Part shown: one piece after another, positions 21,798 through 33,093 of the stretch
Numbering within the stretch: position 1 is the first letter of the stretch
Layout of the letters: the number at the start of each line of letters is the position of its first letter
Origin: Hypsibius dujardini
Lineage: Eukaryota; Tardigrada; Eutardigrada; Parachela; Hypsibiidae
Direction: 5' to 3'
Length of the DNA stretch: 64,000 nucleotides
Assembly (NCBI GenBank): GCA_001579985.1
Contig: LRSR01003898.1
Location: 1 to 64,000, forward strand
Position numbers and translations under genes: made by a program
The notes under the pieces: generated by a model
What the model was told of the DNA's origin: nothing
Database searches by the model: none
The model's input: only the letters and a program-made list of their open reading frames with translations

Positions 21798-24700
21798 TCA
21801 CAGGACGATGGAGCCGGCGTATTTGGTGGCCTTGTCCGCAACAAAGTACATTTTGCTGCCGTACTTTTTGTAGATGCACTGCAGACAAAAAACAAATAAG
21901 AAGTCATTTGCAATGCCTGTCTGCCTGTCGTCCTTATGCCTATTAGCCCTGTCTGTCTGTCTGTCTGCCTGCCTGCCTGCCTGCCTGGAACTGGGAGACG
22001 TAACGCAATATGCCGCTTGTGTCTGAAGTTTCGAACATATTCAAATGGAAGGACTAAAACAAATGATTCCTGTGGATGCCTGAATGTTGATAGAGAATGT
22101 CTGCCGCAATCACTACTATGAAGCGAAATGTGTCTGCCGGCTGAAAAGTATGCCTGTCGATCTCACGGTTATTGTCTGGCACCCTATCCGAACGCATGCA
22201 TGGCGATGGGACAACAAAAGGATGGTCTATCTGCAATGAAGCAAGGTGTCTCTGTTCGTCCGTCCGTCCGTCCGTCCGTCCGTCCGTCCGGCTAGCTGTC
22301 TGTCCAGCTGTCTATCTAGCTGCCTGCCTGCCTGCCTGCCTGTCTAGCTGTATGTCTAAGGTGTCTGGCTTATCTGCCTGAAAGATTTCACAGTATGTCT
22401 GTCTGTCTGATTGAGCCTAAAGGGTGTCTGGAAATGCCCGACGCGAGATAAGCGTGATGGCTTTCGGTTCAGCATACCTGATGTTTAACCTTGGGTGCAA
22501 TTTTGATGGATTCCAGCAGCATCGTGGCGATGGGGATGATCTCCTGCTCAGCGTGGCCAGAGTAATACTGCATGTCTGCGTTCTGTGTGGATCGCACGTG
22601 AAAAATGATTACCTTCGATCGGGTCAAAGCAAAAAGGAATTGTACTAAATTATAATGTGACGAGTGGTGCTCTCACCCAAAACGGCAGGTGCGGTGTCAG
22701 CTCACGCGGGTAGTATTTCAGTGTGAGGTACATGGCTGCTGCGGCGGTCATTGACGGCACCACCGCCACAAAGGTAATGTCCAGGATGGAGAGCTCGCAA
22801 ATGTACTTGGCCATGCAGTACTCCTCGGTGCTTGCCTGCAAGCAAAAAACAATCTCAATACAACTTATAAAACAGATTTTTAAGAAAAAAGGGGGGACTT
22901 TTTAGCATTTAATGCATGAAAATTACACCGGCAGCCTTGCAGATGCGTCGGAGAAAGTGGACGGGACTGGGCCGAGTGAAATCAAAGTTGAGTTGGTTGG
23001 TGATCATCATCTCCGCCTCGAGGATCTGCTCCTTGGTGCAGGAGTTGTCGGCAATGTAGACAAAGTCGTCCAGCTCCGGAGGGTAAACCTCCTCAAACTT
23101 GCTCGCAATGAACATGGCAGTCACGCCCACCAGTTGCAGCTCGTCTTTAGTCACATCGATCTCGGGAGTCTAAAAACAAGAGAACATCCTGACAATCCTC
23201 AGAAAACAAGCAGACTCATCCAGGTCATTCAGAAAAGCGTCAACAGGCAGAAGGAAGGCAAGCATGTTAACGACATATCGATAAAGACAAGGCAAGATTC
23301 AGCCAATGGGACAGACACAGTCAGACACTGATGGAGGAGAACCCTTCAGGCAAGGAGACACACCGATCTTCAGTCAAATCGGGCTATGGGTAACGAGACA
23401 GACAATTTAGGCAGGCAGACACTGATGAAGGAGAACCCTTTTGGCAAGGAGACACCGTCAGACACTGATGGAGGAGAACCCTTCAGGCAAGGAGACACAC
23501 CGATATTCAGTCAAATCGGGCTTTGGGTAACGAGACAGACAATTCAGGCAGGCAGACAGTCAATGAGAGTTATACAGACACCGCAGCAGGGAAAGAGGTT
23601 GCATACGCTCCAGGAATGAGAAAGACAGACTGTTGGGGAAAAGAGGCAGACCACATATTTAGGCAACGGGGGAAACAATCAAAGCAAAGAAAAAGGTCAG
23701 TCAAGATGGCAGGCAACTATTAAGGCAATGACACAGACAGACTTACAGGCAATAAGACAGACTCGCTGGTAATGAGGGAGTCAGGCATTCAGTCAACGAG
23801 ACAGACAGAGAGAAAGGGAAGAAAAATGAACGGGAGACAACATATATATTATAGACTTAATAGTTTTAAGTACGCAAAAAAAGGAAAGCAGACATGGAAT
23901 CTCAACGTACGGCTAGGAAGCGGTCGGTGATGTCCACAGCGAGAAAGAGTGTGTCCTGGCACATGTGAAACTTGTACGCCACACTCACCTGCAAGTATAA
24001 TATAATAATGAACGTGGAGATGAAAAAGTGAAAACGCGCACACATGCGAGTATTATTCGTATTTGCAGAGCACAAAAAAACACACACCAGCCAGTCCATC
24101 AAGATGGCGCGCATCCGACCGTTCACCGACATCTCGTCCATGTAGTTCTGCTTCAACCGCGTTTCCTGCGACGAACCCGAGGAAAGTAAATATCACTGAC
24201 AATCATTGCAATTGCAGTCGTAAAAAATAAAATATTAAATCAAAACTGAACTTCGGTAGCGGCGTATTCAATGCAATCAATCAATCAATCAGTGCCTGTG
24301 CGGTTCAACAACTGATGCTGCAAAATTACATTCACGATTGATTGATTGATTGATAATACTCGCGACATTCATCCACCAATCAACGATCTGTGGCAAAAGA
24401 TTTAAGTAAGGATTGATTTAAACATTAAAACTGATTTAAAATAAAAATATAGACACAAAAGTGTTGACTGGGAATATTATATGAAAAATAATAATGAAAC
24501 AGTGGTTTGGGAATATATCGACGGACCTCACGGAAGTGGAGGTAGCTGTAGATGTGCTCGACGTAGGCCACAACCAGCGCCTCACTCGTGTCGTCGCCCT
24601 GGTAGATGTCGGTGATGTGTTCCGGACGACCCTTGAAGCCGGGCGGGCAGCCGTTCTCCTTGCCGGCTGTGCGAACAACGTGGTCCTGAGCGATGCGGAT

Positions 24701-25224
24701 GCGCTTCGTCCGGAGGATTTGTGCTGCGGCAGCCTGAGCAAGACAACACGAAAAGTCACATCAGCGAGGTCTTAAATGTAGTTCAAATAAAGCAGCAAAA
24801 GAAAAAGAGTAAACGCATTTCTGAAACATTTCGAATAAGTAAAACATTCGCTTGATTGATTGATTGGAGAGTCGGGGGCTAAAAAACAAGCTAAAATCCA
24901 AATATCCAAGAGCATAATCAGCAGTTTCCCTGTAGCCTGCCCATAGGATTCAATGCTAAAGAAACAGGGAAAGCCCCTAATGCTTGCGGTGATAAAAGGG
25001 ACGAACAGTCAAATTTTCGTTTGTCATAATCCGCAACTTCAAATTGCAACCGAAGGTGAATTTCGCACAAAAAATACCTTGGAGTCACGCTCTCTCGCAA
25101 CAACCGTGGAAGGCAGCAGAGTGGCGGGGAGAGTGGGAAGCTTCTGCTGCACATTGGGCTTGTTGATCATCCCGGACGGCTGGACGGCGGGGCCCTGGTT
25201 GACACGGTTGGCGAGGGAAGCCAT
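21798..25224 (-). CDS. CycB: Cyclin B (mitotic cyclin)
   Basis: Eight coding exons, each phase 0: 25224-25078, 24733-24527, 24165-24088, 23988-23911, 23169-22927, 22835-22677, 22567-22478, 21878-21798, for a 360-residue protein. A CTCTCCAG acceptor just before the ATG suggests a 5' UTR exon upstream. The cyclin box begins with VNGRMRAILMDWL and continues KFHMCQDTLFLAVDITDRFLA, LQLVGVTAMFIASKFEEVYP and LNFDFTRPSPVHFLRR; the C-terminal cyclin fold follows (YICELSILDI). It activates CDK1 at mitosis. No clear RxxL destruction box is seen in the 49-residue first exon, but a KEN box (AGKENG) lies in exon 2. The exon 2 donor is the weak GTCCGT, chosen because it alone keeps the frame. A scrap of exon 8 recurs at 14739-14780. 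Confidence 0.95.
21940..22350. repeat. CTGT/CTGC and CCGT microsatellites in the cyclin B last intron
   Basis: CTGTCTGTCTGTCTGCCTGC near 21949-21985, CGTCCGTCCGTC near 22257-22290, then CTGC/CTGT to 22350. They occupy most of the intron between exons 7 and 8. Confidence 0.9.
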
Positions 25225-25949
25225 GGCTGAACCGATTTTTACCTGGAGAGAAAAGCAGAGGATGCAGAGTGATGCAAAAAGGAAAGAAAAATCGAGACCC
25301 CGTTTTAGACGTCTTCGACATTTCGCCCCAGCAAAACGGGCAATTCCGACCGACAAACTCATTTTCAATGGTACCTCTGGAATCGGGCTTCCTTCAAGGG
25401 ATCTGGGAAATTTCCTGCCTGCAGAAATACGGAAGATTCGAAAGATGAAGGTGGAGAAAACGAAAACAAGGAAAATCTTCCTCGTTTTTTTTTTGACGGA
25501 AAATAAAAGAACCAGCAACATCCTTCACTCACTTCGGGCCGATTTTCCGATGCGGAATCCCTTCCCAAATTGCTAACCGCTCCTTTCCTGTAGAAAAATA
25601 TGCAGATTTTAAGTGAGTAAAAGGAAGAAACCGAAAAAAAATCAGGAAACTTTTTCGACAATTCTTCTCGCGCTTTGAGCGCGTGAAAACAGATCTCCAA
25701 CCGCTTTTTTTAACTTACTTGCTAGCACGTGTCAGAAGCGGAATGATCTTGGGAAGGGTAAGAAAATTGACGCAACAGGGCGAAGCTGAGGAATTCCCAA
25801 GGTGAAGGGCGAAGAACGAAGGACTCGAATTTTGCGCTGATTTCCTTCAGACAAATTCTTGACAACAAAGCCAAGCTGCGCCAACTGCTTTGCCACACGC
25901 GAAACACAACTGACCGTTGACGCGCAATGCGCATTCGAGTGCATAAGTA

Positions 25950-26076
25950 CACACTGGGCCAAACGGCTGTACACTGGGCCACACAGCTGCACACTGGGCC
26001 ACAAGGCTGCACACTGGGCCACACGGCTGTACACCGAGCCACACGGCTGCACACTGGGCCATACGGCTGCACACTG
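25950..26076. repeat. 20-bp minisatellite upstream of cyclin B
   Basis: About six tandem units of ACACTGGGCCACACGGCTGT with small changes between units, 0.7-0.85 kb 5' of the cyclin B start codon. All frames through it look like shadows of the repeat, not genes. Confidence 0.9.
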
Positions 26077-26572
26077 CGGTAAATGGGCAAAGCGCAGTGC
26101 GCACACAGCAAAATGCACTTGTTGCATTCTCGCCGACAGACGGCGCCAGAATTTAGTTTCCTTTCTCGCACTTCCTGTTACGGAACACGGATGGGCGATC
26201 TATTCTCTCCGTCCTTCTGAAAGGTTCAATTTCTCAAAAACATTACTAGGAGATAGTAAACACATTTTATTTTGAGTTCGGGAATAGCAATAGACGTGGT
26301 ACAATTCCTCCAGTTCACACTCACTCAAACGACGATCGGACATAAATCGCTAAAACACAAACTCATTCAATCAAACGTTCATACAATCAATCAAGCAGGA
26401 GTTCCACCAAATCCGTTCTGATTGGCAACTCTATGGTGGTAGAGATTTTTACTAGAATAAAAGTTAATATTATATCTTTTTCCAGTTCCAAAAATGTTCT
26501 CCGGTGTTTGATCGTAGATCTCAATGGACCGGTTAATCTGATGACGTCAGCGAAAAAAAACACCAAATGTGC

Positions 26573-27061
26573 CCAAGTTAAAGCCACCCTTTAAGCTTCG
26601 GCCCCGCAAAATGGGGGGTCCGAGTTCGAGCCAATTCCAGCTACCGCGTGCTGCTGCTTTTCAACGATTGATTGATTTTTGATTGAGGTCCCCTAACCAT
26701 CGGAGAACAAAACAGAGTAAATTCAGAAATGATTAATATACAAAATCTAACCGAAAATTTAAGCTAAAAAAATTTACATAAAAAATCCTGCTTATTTTCT
26801 AATATGTAAAATTCCCCTCATCGTGCAGCTTAAAAATCGCTCGAACTTTGGTCGGCCTTACAGGTCGTGGCTTACTAGGCTGGGGCATTTTAGGCATCGA
26901 AAAACACTCAAGAAATCAATCAAGGACGCTTGACCGCCAAAAAAATAAATTTGCTCAATCAATTGATCAATCAAAAACAGCTGCTCGCAGTGGCTGGAAT
27001 TGGCTCGAACTCGGACCCCCTATTTTGCTGGGTCAGAGCTGAAAAGCGGCTCTAACTTGGG
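26573..27061. repeat. Foldback MITE, family FB-B
   Basis: The left arm has CCAAGTTAAAGCC, GGTCCGAGTTCGAGCCAATT and CCAGCTACCGCG. The right arm, read on the other strand, has CCAAGTTAGAGCC, GGTCCGAGTTCGAGCCAATT and CCAGCCACTGCG. The arms are about 150 bases each with no coding sequence between. At least five relatives lie in the window. Confidence 0.8.
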
Positions 27062-27092
27062 TATTTAAACATTAAAAGCAAGTGTGTACGAT

Positions 27093-27216
27093 GCGCGATT
27101 ATAACGGTCAATTTTTACACCCGGGCAGCGCACTCGGTGTGTGTGTTGGCTGAGGGCCAACTCATGACAGATGCGCGTGACGGAGGCGGGGCTTAACCGA
27201 TCGTTATAATCGTGGC
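27093..27216. repeat. Small foldback element
   Basis: GCGATTATAACGGTCAA at the left is mirrored by TTAACCGATCGTTATAATCG at the right. No ORF. Confidence 0.6.
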
Positions 27217-27487
27217 ACTACAGTATTTTATGCTCCCTATCTCGAGGGTCGATTTTAGGTCCAGTTCGTAAACACGTTCCGTCGATCGCTTGGTTGTTCA
27301 TTCAGATTACTTAAACTTTATTGAACATTTTGAAACCGAATCATCATTTCAATCAAGCATGGTAGCACAGCCTGTTAGGCAAAAACCAACGAGCCAATCA
27401 CGGACAAGTGAACGGAATTGAACGATCCGCTCAAGCTTGATGTCAATCAGCGGGGGTGGGGTTTAATCGACCCTTCAGATCGGGAGC

Positions 27488-27648
27488 GTACAGTACTGCA
27501 TGTTCGCGTTAGACAGGGACAGCGTACGAGTTGTGGAACGTTTAATCGGCTACGCGACGCTTGTGCTGTGTGTAAGGTGCACACAAGCCGTGCACACGTT
27601 CCACTCCAGTACCACTGTCCTCGTCTAACGCGAAACTACAATACCGTA
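27488..27648. repeat. Foldback MITE, family FB-C
   Basis: Left arm TACAGTACTGCATGTTCGCG, TTAGACAGGGACAG, GTGGAACGT. The right arm on the other strand reads TACGGTATTGTAGTTTCGCG, TTAGACGAGGACAG, GTGGAACGT. About 160 bases, close to a perfect palindrome. Confidence 0.8.
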
Positions 27649-27814
27649 CCGTCGCGACAGTAGAGTGCCCTAGGGCGTGCATTCCGCCCGCCTTGCGCCG
27701 TATTTTTAGACCGGTGTGCGTGTGTGTCTGTACGTGTGTGCGTGTGTGCTGCCCTGGGGCGGCGCTTAGCTGTCCCTTCAGATCGGGTGCGTGCAGTGCG
27801 TTGCGAGATTAAAA

Positions 27815-27932
27815 CACGTGGCACAAAACATTGCGCTGACCGAATCAAGCACTTCAACTCGGAGACTGTCCACAACAGCCGTGCAACGAGTGCAATGGCT
27901 TAAGTCGGTTAGCGCAAAGTTTTTGCCACGTA
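27815..27932. repeat. Foldback MITE, family FB-D, copy 1
   Basis: CACGTGGCACAAAACATTGC and GCGCTGACCGA on the left are mirrored by TCGGTTAGCGCAAAG and TTTTTGCCACGTA on the right. The same element recurs at 30296-30416. Confidence 0.8.
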
Positions 27933-28178
27933 TGTATGCTTTGCAAAAGTGCGGTTGTCGTACTCTCACGCCGCGCGAACAAACTTGCAAAACTGCCAAT
28001 TAAACTGAATTAATTTGCATCTTCGACAATTTCAGCGTAACCTATCGTCGATCTCGATGGTTCCTCTTGAGATTCGGTAAACGCGCCTTGCAACCGTCTG
28101 ACCATTCATAGTTCCGGATGGAGTTCCGTAACCAGAAGAGAGGAAAATATTCGCACATTTTGCCGCAGCAGAAAAAGA

Positions 28179-31100
28179 ATGTTCCCGCCTCAAAATCGTT
28201 TATTTTGTGCGCTGACTTTTCTTAGCATAACTTTCACCCTGATCATCGGTCTTCCACAACAACAACAACAGCCCCAACAACAACAACAACAACGGCATGG
28301 GCGGAACCGCGCTAAACGCTACGACGGATTCCAGCCGCTCGAAGCCGCCCTCATTCCTCAGGTACCAAACACAATTAAAAATGCTTTAATGAATAAAAAT
28401 ATATAATATATATATATATAAATTGCGCTTTCTGTTTTCTTCAACTTTTTAAGAACTTAATCTGGAGATTAACTATTTAGTTAAAAACCAAAACGAAAAC
28501 TGCAGTTTAACGTTTTAGCTTTTGAGTTTGGCTGTTTGTAATTGACAAACTCACTGTTGCCAATCCTCATCCCAACAGGGCAGCTACGTGAAGCTCAACA
28601 GCCTCTCCGCCTATCACTCTGCCAGTTTACAAAGCTTTCAATCCCGTCCGTCGCTCCAACAAATCGACGATGACGGCGCGTTGGACGTCATAATCGATCA
28701 AATTCTCGCCAGCGAGACGAAAACCCCCGCGAACCCGGAGAAGCGGTCCGCGACCCAGACCGCCTCAAAGCGGTGGCTCGCCGGGATCGTTCCGCTGCAG
28801 GCGAACCGTCTCCCCATGGGGATCTTCATCCCCGAAGAGACCGCCGAGGTTCGCGGCACTCCGACGTCAACGAAACGCGCCAAAATCACCCTGGGAATAC
28901 GGAGAATTTTCCGGAAACTGCGGAAGCTCTCGCTGAAACGAGGAGCGACCTTCGATTACCTTCGCACCTTCAACGGACTCTCTCCGTTGGACGCAGTGTT
29001 GATTCCCCGAGGGTACTTCATCCCCTTGACGTCGCTTTCGTCGTGGACCGGAGCCGCGGTGGTCGCTAAGCCGTTTAATTCAACGGGGAAACCGTCGCCG
29101 ATTATGCTCGGAAGGAGGAAGCGGTTTGTCGCGGGGATTGAACCGTTGGATTCGGTGCTGCTGCCGGGTGGGATTTTTATTCCGCATCGGATGGCGGGAC
29201 TGCCGGAGCTGCCGCCGCAGATCCTCATCCCGGCTGGTGGAGGTGTTAACAGTACCCCTGCTGTCACTAGTAAGTGACCCATACCAAATGTAAGATAGCA
29301 GAATATTCAATAATATATAATATAATGTTAGTATAAACGTAATAATTAGTAATTAGTAATTAGTAATTAGTAATTAGTAATGCTAAGCTTAACGTAATAT
29401 GAACGTAATATAATGCTAAGATATATTGTGAACTGAAATCATAGTAAATAAATGAATATTGTCGAAATAATAGGGAAAATTATGTAATTTATGTTTATTT
29501 GTCTTATGGAAGGGTAAGCTGAAATAATAATAAACAGATAATATGTATGAGGAGAAGTTTGTATTTCAGCTCACCTCCAATTGGTCGATCAATCGGCACT
29601 CATGGGTTCCTCTTTGATGGCAGGTGCTTGATCGTTTGATTTGTGAAAGTGCTATGGAATACATGGATGTTATACAGAAAATCAAACAATGAAGCACCAG
29701 CTATGAAAGGGAAACCCATGAGTGAGCCGATTTATCGACCAAGTGGAGGGTGAGCCGAAATACAGTTATTCCCTCGTAATAATAATTATTATTATCATCA
29801 TTTAATTAACGAGATGCTTTCTAGCTAATATTTTTTAAATACTCAATAATATATATTGACCGAGAGTGACGGTTATTGTATTCCTTATTATTAAAACCTT
29901 AAATTGATGTCAACATAGCAGGGAAAAGTGATTTATATTTGTCTTACGCGTAGTTACGAAAATCAACAATGCCAAATCATGTACATACAGTATTGTTATC
30001 CTCGATAGATAGCGACAGCGCACCGGTCACGTGACGTAATGATTGCCCGCTGTACCCGAGAAAACTGTGTGTACGACTGTGTGGCATGCGAAGTACAGGC
30101 AGGGCACACGCTGACCCATTTAAGGGGAGGGGGGACCCATTTAACGTCACGCAGCTCGTGGGCTGTCGCTATCTATCGAGGTAATACAGTACAAGAAGTT
30201 TGGTTCGTGTGTTGAATGTTTATAGTCGGGGAAGTAATAAATATTGTTCAGTTTGGACCACAATATATTTCATGATTAGCAATAATGTTTGCTACACACG
30301 TAGCAAAAACTTAGCACTGACCGAGTCAAGCACTTTAACTCGACAGTTGTCTAAAACACCTATGCAACGAGTGTAATGGCTTAACTCGGTTAGCGCTAGG
30401 TTTTTGCCAGGTGTGTATATCGTATTGTACTACATGGATGTGGTGTACTACACACATGGCCACAATTTTGGGTGGCACCGTTGGAGCCATCAGGGTGGTC
30501 TGAGTTTGAGCCACTCTTGGCTAGAAGTTGCTACTGCTTTTTCCTGAGTCACTGATTCAATGCCCGACCCAGCGGAGAAATTAGATTGAGGAAGCTGCTC
30601 TAAATTCCGCCAAAATAAACAAGTTCAATCAATCGATCAATCGAGTAGAGGCTGCAAGGTCAGCTGTGGTCAAGAGCGCGTGTGCGCGATTATATAATTC
30701 GGCTCGAACTCGGATCACCCTTTTTTGGTTTAAAGTCTGCCACCCAAAATTATGGCGATGTGTGTATACCAACATAAAATCATGGAAAGATTAAACAATG
30801 TGTAAGATTGAATTTATCGCGAATGTCTTGGATGTTTGCTGTATTTTAATATTTGAAAGCTATAAACATTAAAAAATATGCGAAGTTAATCTAAATTACT
30901 GATAACTTTGTTGTCCATAAACTTCTTCATTCATTTGTTTGGTAAGACCTTATTGAAAGGGGACTCTTAACTAGTGAACAATTCTTGCTCCATAAGCTCT
31001 TGACAGAAAACGTAGACCTGCCTGTCAGACAGTGTATTATTTTGCCGTTAAATTTCCTAAACGTGTAAAATGTTTATTTTTAGGTGGACCAGGCGTGGTC

Positions 31101-32369
31101 GGCACATTACCCCCGGATGAGAGCGACCTGTCGGACGACACCTTTCCCACCGTGCCTGATTTTCCAACCGCAGCTTCAACCACTTCAACACCCATTTCCA
31201 TAACCGTAACCGACATAATACCCACAGACAAGCCCACAGACAAGCCCACAGACAAGCCCACAGACAAACCAACAGACAAGCCCACAGACAAGCCCTCAGA
31301 CAAGCCCACAGACAAACCAACAGACAAACCAACAGACAAACCCACAGACAAACCAACAGCAACCAGCTCAGCGCCCATAATAATGCCAGACATCAACGGC
31401 CCATCCACAGCATCAGCATCCGGCTCCACCTTGAACATCGCCATTGACTGTGCACCGGGACCCAACGTCATCCCCGGATGTCCGACTTTCCCCAGCACAC
31501 CCATCGCTTCTACAACTCCTGTGGCACTGCCGGACATCAACGGACCAGTCTCATCCCCATCTATCGTTGTAGAGCCTGACTGTGTACCGGGACCTAGTAA
31601 CATTCTCCCCTGCCCCACACAGTTTCCACCGCCGCTTCCGAACCCAACGAGACCCTCTGTCACTCCGAAACCCGGCTTAATCCCCGTGCAGGTACCTCCT
31701 ACTTCAACGCCCAAGCCGGGAGGCGGCGGCGGAGGTCCCGGGAACGGAAGCAAGCCAAATCCAGGTACGATTTCCAAGCCGTCGAATGATTTATCGCATG
31801 ACTTGCTGTCGAACGGGGATGGACCGGAAGTGTTTTTTTAATACTGTTTTTTTTCCCGCTTCGTTTTTCAATCTGCTCTTGAGCCTTGCTTCTTTCTCTC
31901 TCTACTGCCTGCATGAGGTTGTCTGGGTGTGCTGGACTGACTGTCCGATGGATACCATAAAAAAGTGCAATAACAATTTCGGACGATAAATAAAAAATAA
32001 ATAAATAAACACGAAGAAAAGAGGAAAAACAGACAGAAATAATGATGAAATTCAAGAGTTAATTATTGAAGGTAAAAAATTGCGTTTTCGGTGATTATAG
32101 GGCAGGACGACTTTCCGGGCGGTAATCCGCAGCAGGACACGGGTGATGTCTCGCCTCCTGCCGTTCCCTTGGAAGGGGATAACGGCGATCCTACGAAAAC
32201 AACTGCCAGAACGACGACACCTTCTGTGGTGGTTGGTCCGATTAGACCGGCACTGCCTGTGGCCATGGATCTTTTCCTTCCGCCGGGCACGCAGATCGCC
32301 CAGCATCCCGGTCATGTTGAGCTTTATTATGAGCTTGATGAGATATCAAGGAGTCGTCGTAAACAATAA
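28179..32369 (+). CDS. Secreted modular protein A (repeat family not recognised)
   Basis: Exons 28179-28361, 28579-29269, 31084-31764 and 32101-32369 close in phase and give 607 residues. A signal peptide (ALTFLSITFTLIIGLP) is followed by a poly-Gln stretch. The repeated module appears as GFQPLEAALIPQGSYVKL, AGIVPLQANRLPMGIFIP, NGLSPLDAVLIPRGYFIPL and AGIEPLDSVLLPGGIFIP; a shorter form, MDLFLPPGTQI, ends the protein. Basic sites (AKR, SKR, LKR, GRRKR) come just before each of the four modules. An amphipathic segment (LDVIIDQIL) sits between modules 1 and 2. Exon 3 adds about twelve Pro-Thr-Asp-Lys units and a Pro-rich stretch. The 1.8-kb intron 2 holds several foldback elements. Likely extracellular; function unknown. 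A read-through end at 31841 is an alternative to the last splice. Confidence 0.8.
29341..29380. repeat. 7-bp tandem repeat TAATTAG
   Basis: Five head-to-tail units in intron 2 of modular gene A. Confidence 0.9.
29561..29763. repeat. Foldback MITE, family FB-E, in an intron of gene A
   Basis: Left arm GTATTTCAGCTCACCTCCAA, TTGGTCGATCAATCGG, CTCATGGGTT. The right arm on the other strand is GTATTTCGGCTCACCCTCCA, TTGGTCGATAAATCGG, CTCATGGGTT. About 200 bases. Confidence 0.85.
29986..30191. repeat. Foldback MITE, family FB-F
   Basis: Ends TACAGTATTGTTATCC and, on the other strand, TACTGTATTACC; both run into the shared block TCGATAGATAGCGACAGC. About 205 bases, no ORF. Confidence 0.8.
30296..30416. 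repeat. Foldback MITE, family FB-D, copy 2
   Basis: Same order as 27815-27932: ACACGTAGCAAAAACTTAGC, CTGACCGAGTCAAGCACTT, CAACGAGTGTAATGGCTTAA, TTTTTGCCA. Confidence 0.8.
30466..30763. repeat. Foldback MITE, FB-B relative
   Basis: ATTTTGGGTGGCA ends on both arms. The inner arms carry GTCTGAGTTTGAGCC and, mirrored, ATCCGAGTTCGAGCC. AATCAATCGATCAATCGA lies in the middle. Confidence 0.75.
31229..31362 (+). repeat. 12-bp coding repeat (Pro-Thr-Asp-Lys)
   Basis: ACAGACAAGCCC-type units, about twelve in a row, in exon 3 of modular gene A. The frame is kept throughout, with one unit changed to Pro-Ser-Asp-Lys. Confidence 0.9.
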
Positions 32370-33093
32370 GTCTAACAGTCAGTTTCTGTTGCGCGGAAGT
32401 GCGGCGGAAGATAAATTATTGTGATACATTCGTTAGGTGCGAATTCGAGTCTGTTATATAGAACATATGTATTTTTTTTTCTGCGTCATTGTCTTTCAGT
32501 AAACACGTTTTATCTCCATAACGAAATGGGACAGGCTCAGCCGTATAAGCCATCGCAAAGGCGGGGTTTATTGGCACTTGGATTTAGCTGAGGAAACGAT
32601 TCTTCAAAAACATACAAAAAAAAACATACATAAAAATCTTTATCCAAAAAATTTATTATCCAAAAAATGTATGATAAAAAGTTTTATGACTTAAAGCTAC
32701 GTGGTATGATCATAATATAATATGATATGAGATAAAGACGACCTCATAAGCATAAACGTATGGGCCAGCAGTTCTACGTCGGCTTAGTCTCGTCCCATCC
32801 GTATTGCGTTCAGCCGAATCAAGTACTTCCGGAAAAAGACTCGAAAACAACGTCCTCAGCAGTAAAAGTCACGCATTACATCCATCTGCTGTCCTTAATA
32901 ATCGCTGACACGTTCAGCCAACGCGCCATACATAATTCAGCAAGAAGAAACCACTTGAGAATTGAATTTCCCAGTGATCCTGCGCCAACCCTTTCCAAAA
33001 CGTGATGGCCCACCGTGATCTCATCTGACCTTACGCTCAACGAATTGTTTTGCCTATTTTCGGTGGAACTTTTTGAAGTGGACCACAAATGGG

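Noticed and set aside
24436-24759. Long Arg/Thr/Ser-rich minus-strand frame
   Set aside because: It is the wrong-frame shadow of cyclin B exon 2; the true frame there gives AGKENG and VAYVEHIYSYL.
25722-26275. Several overlapping frames upstream of cyclin B
   Set aside because: They arise from the 20-bp minisatellite, which is open in several frames on both strands.
26580-26650. Possible tRNA gene because of the B-box-like word
   Set aside because: No cloverleaf or A box could be drawn; the word lies in foldback arms.
31037-31777. 246-codon minus-strand frame opposite modular gene A
   Set aside because: It mirrors the repetitive PTDK/Pro-rich exon; the low-complexity GLSVGLSV pattern is the complement of the coding repeat.
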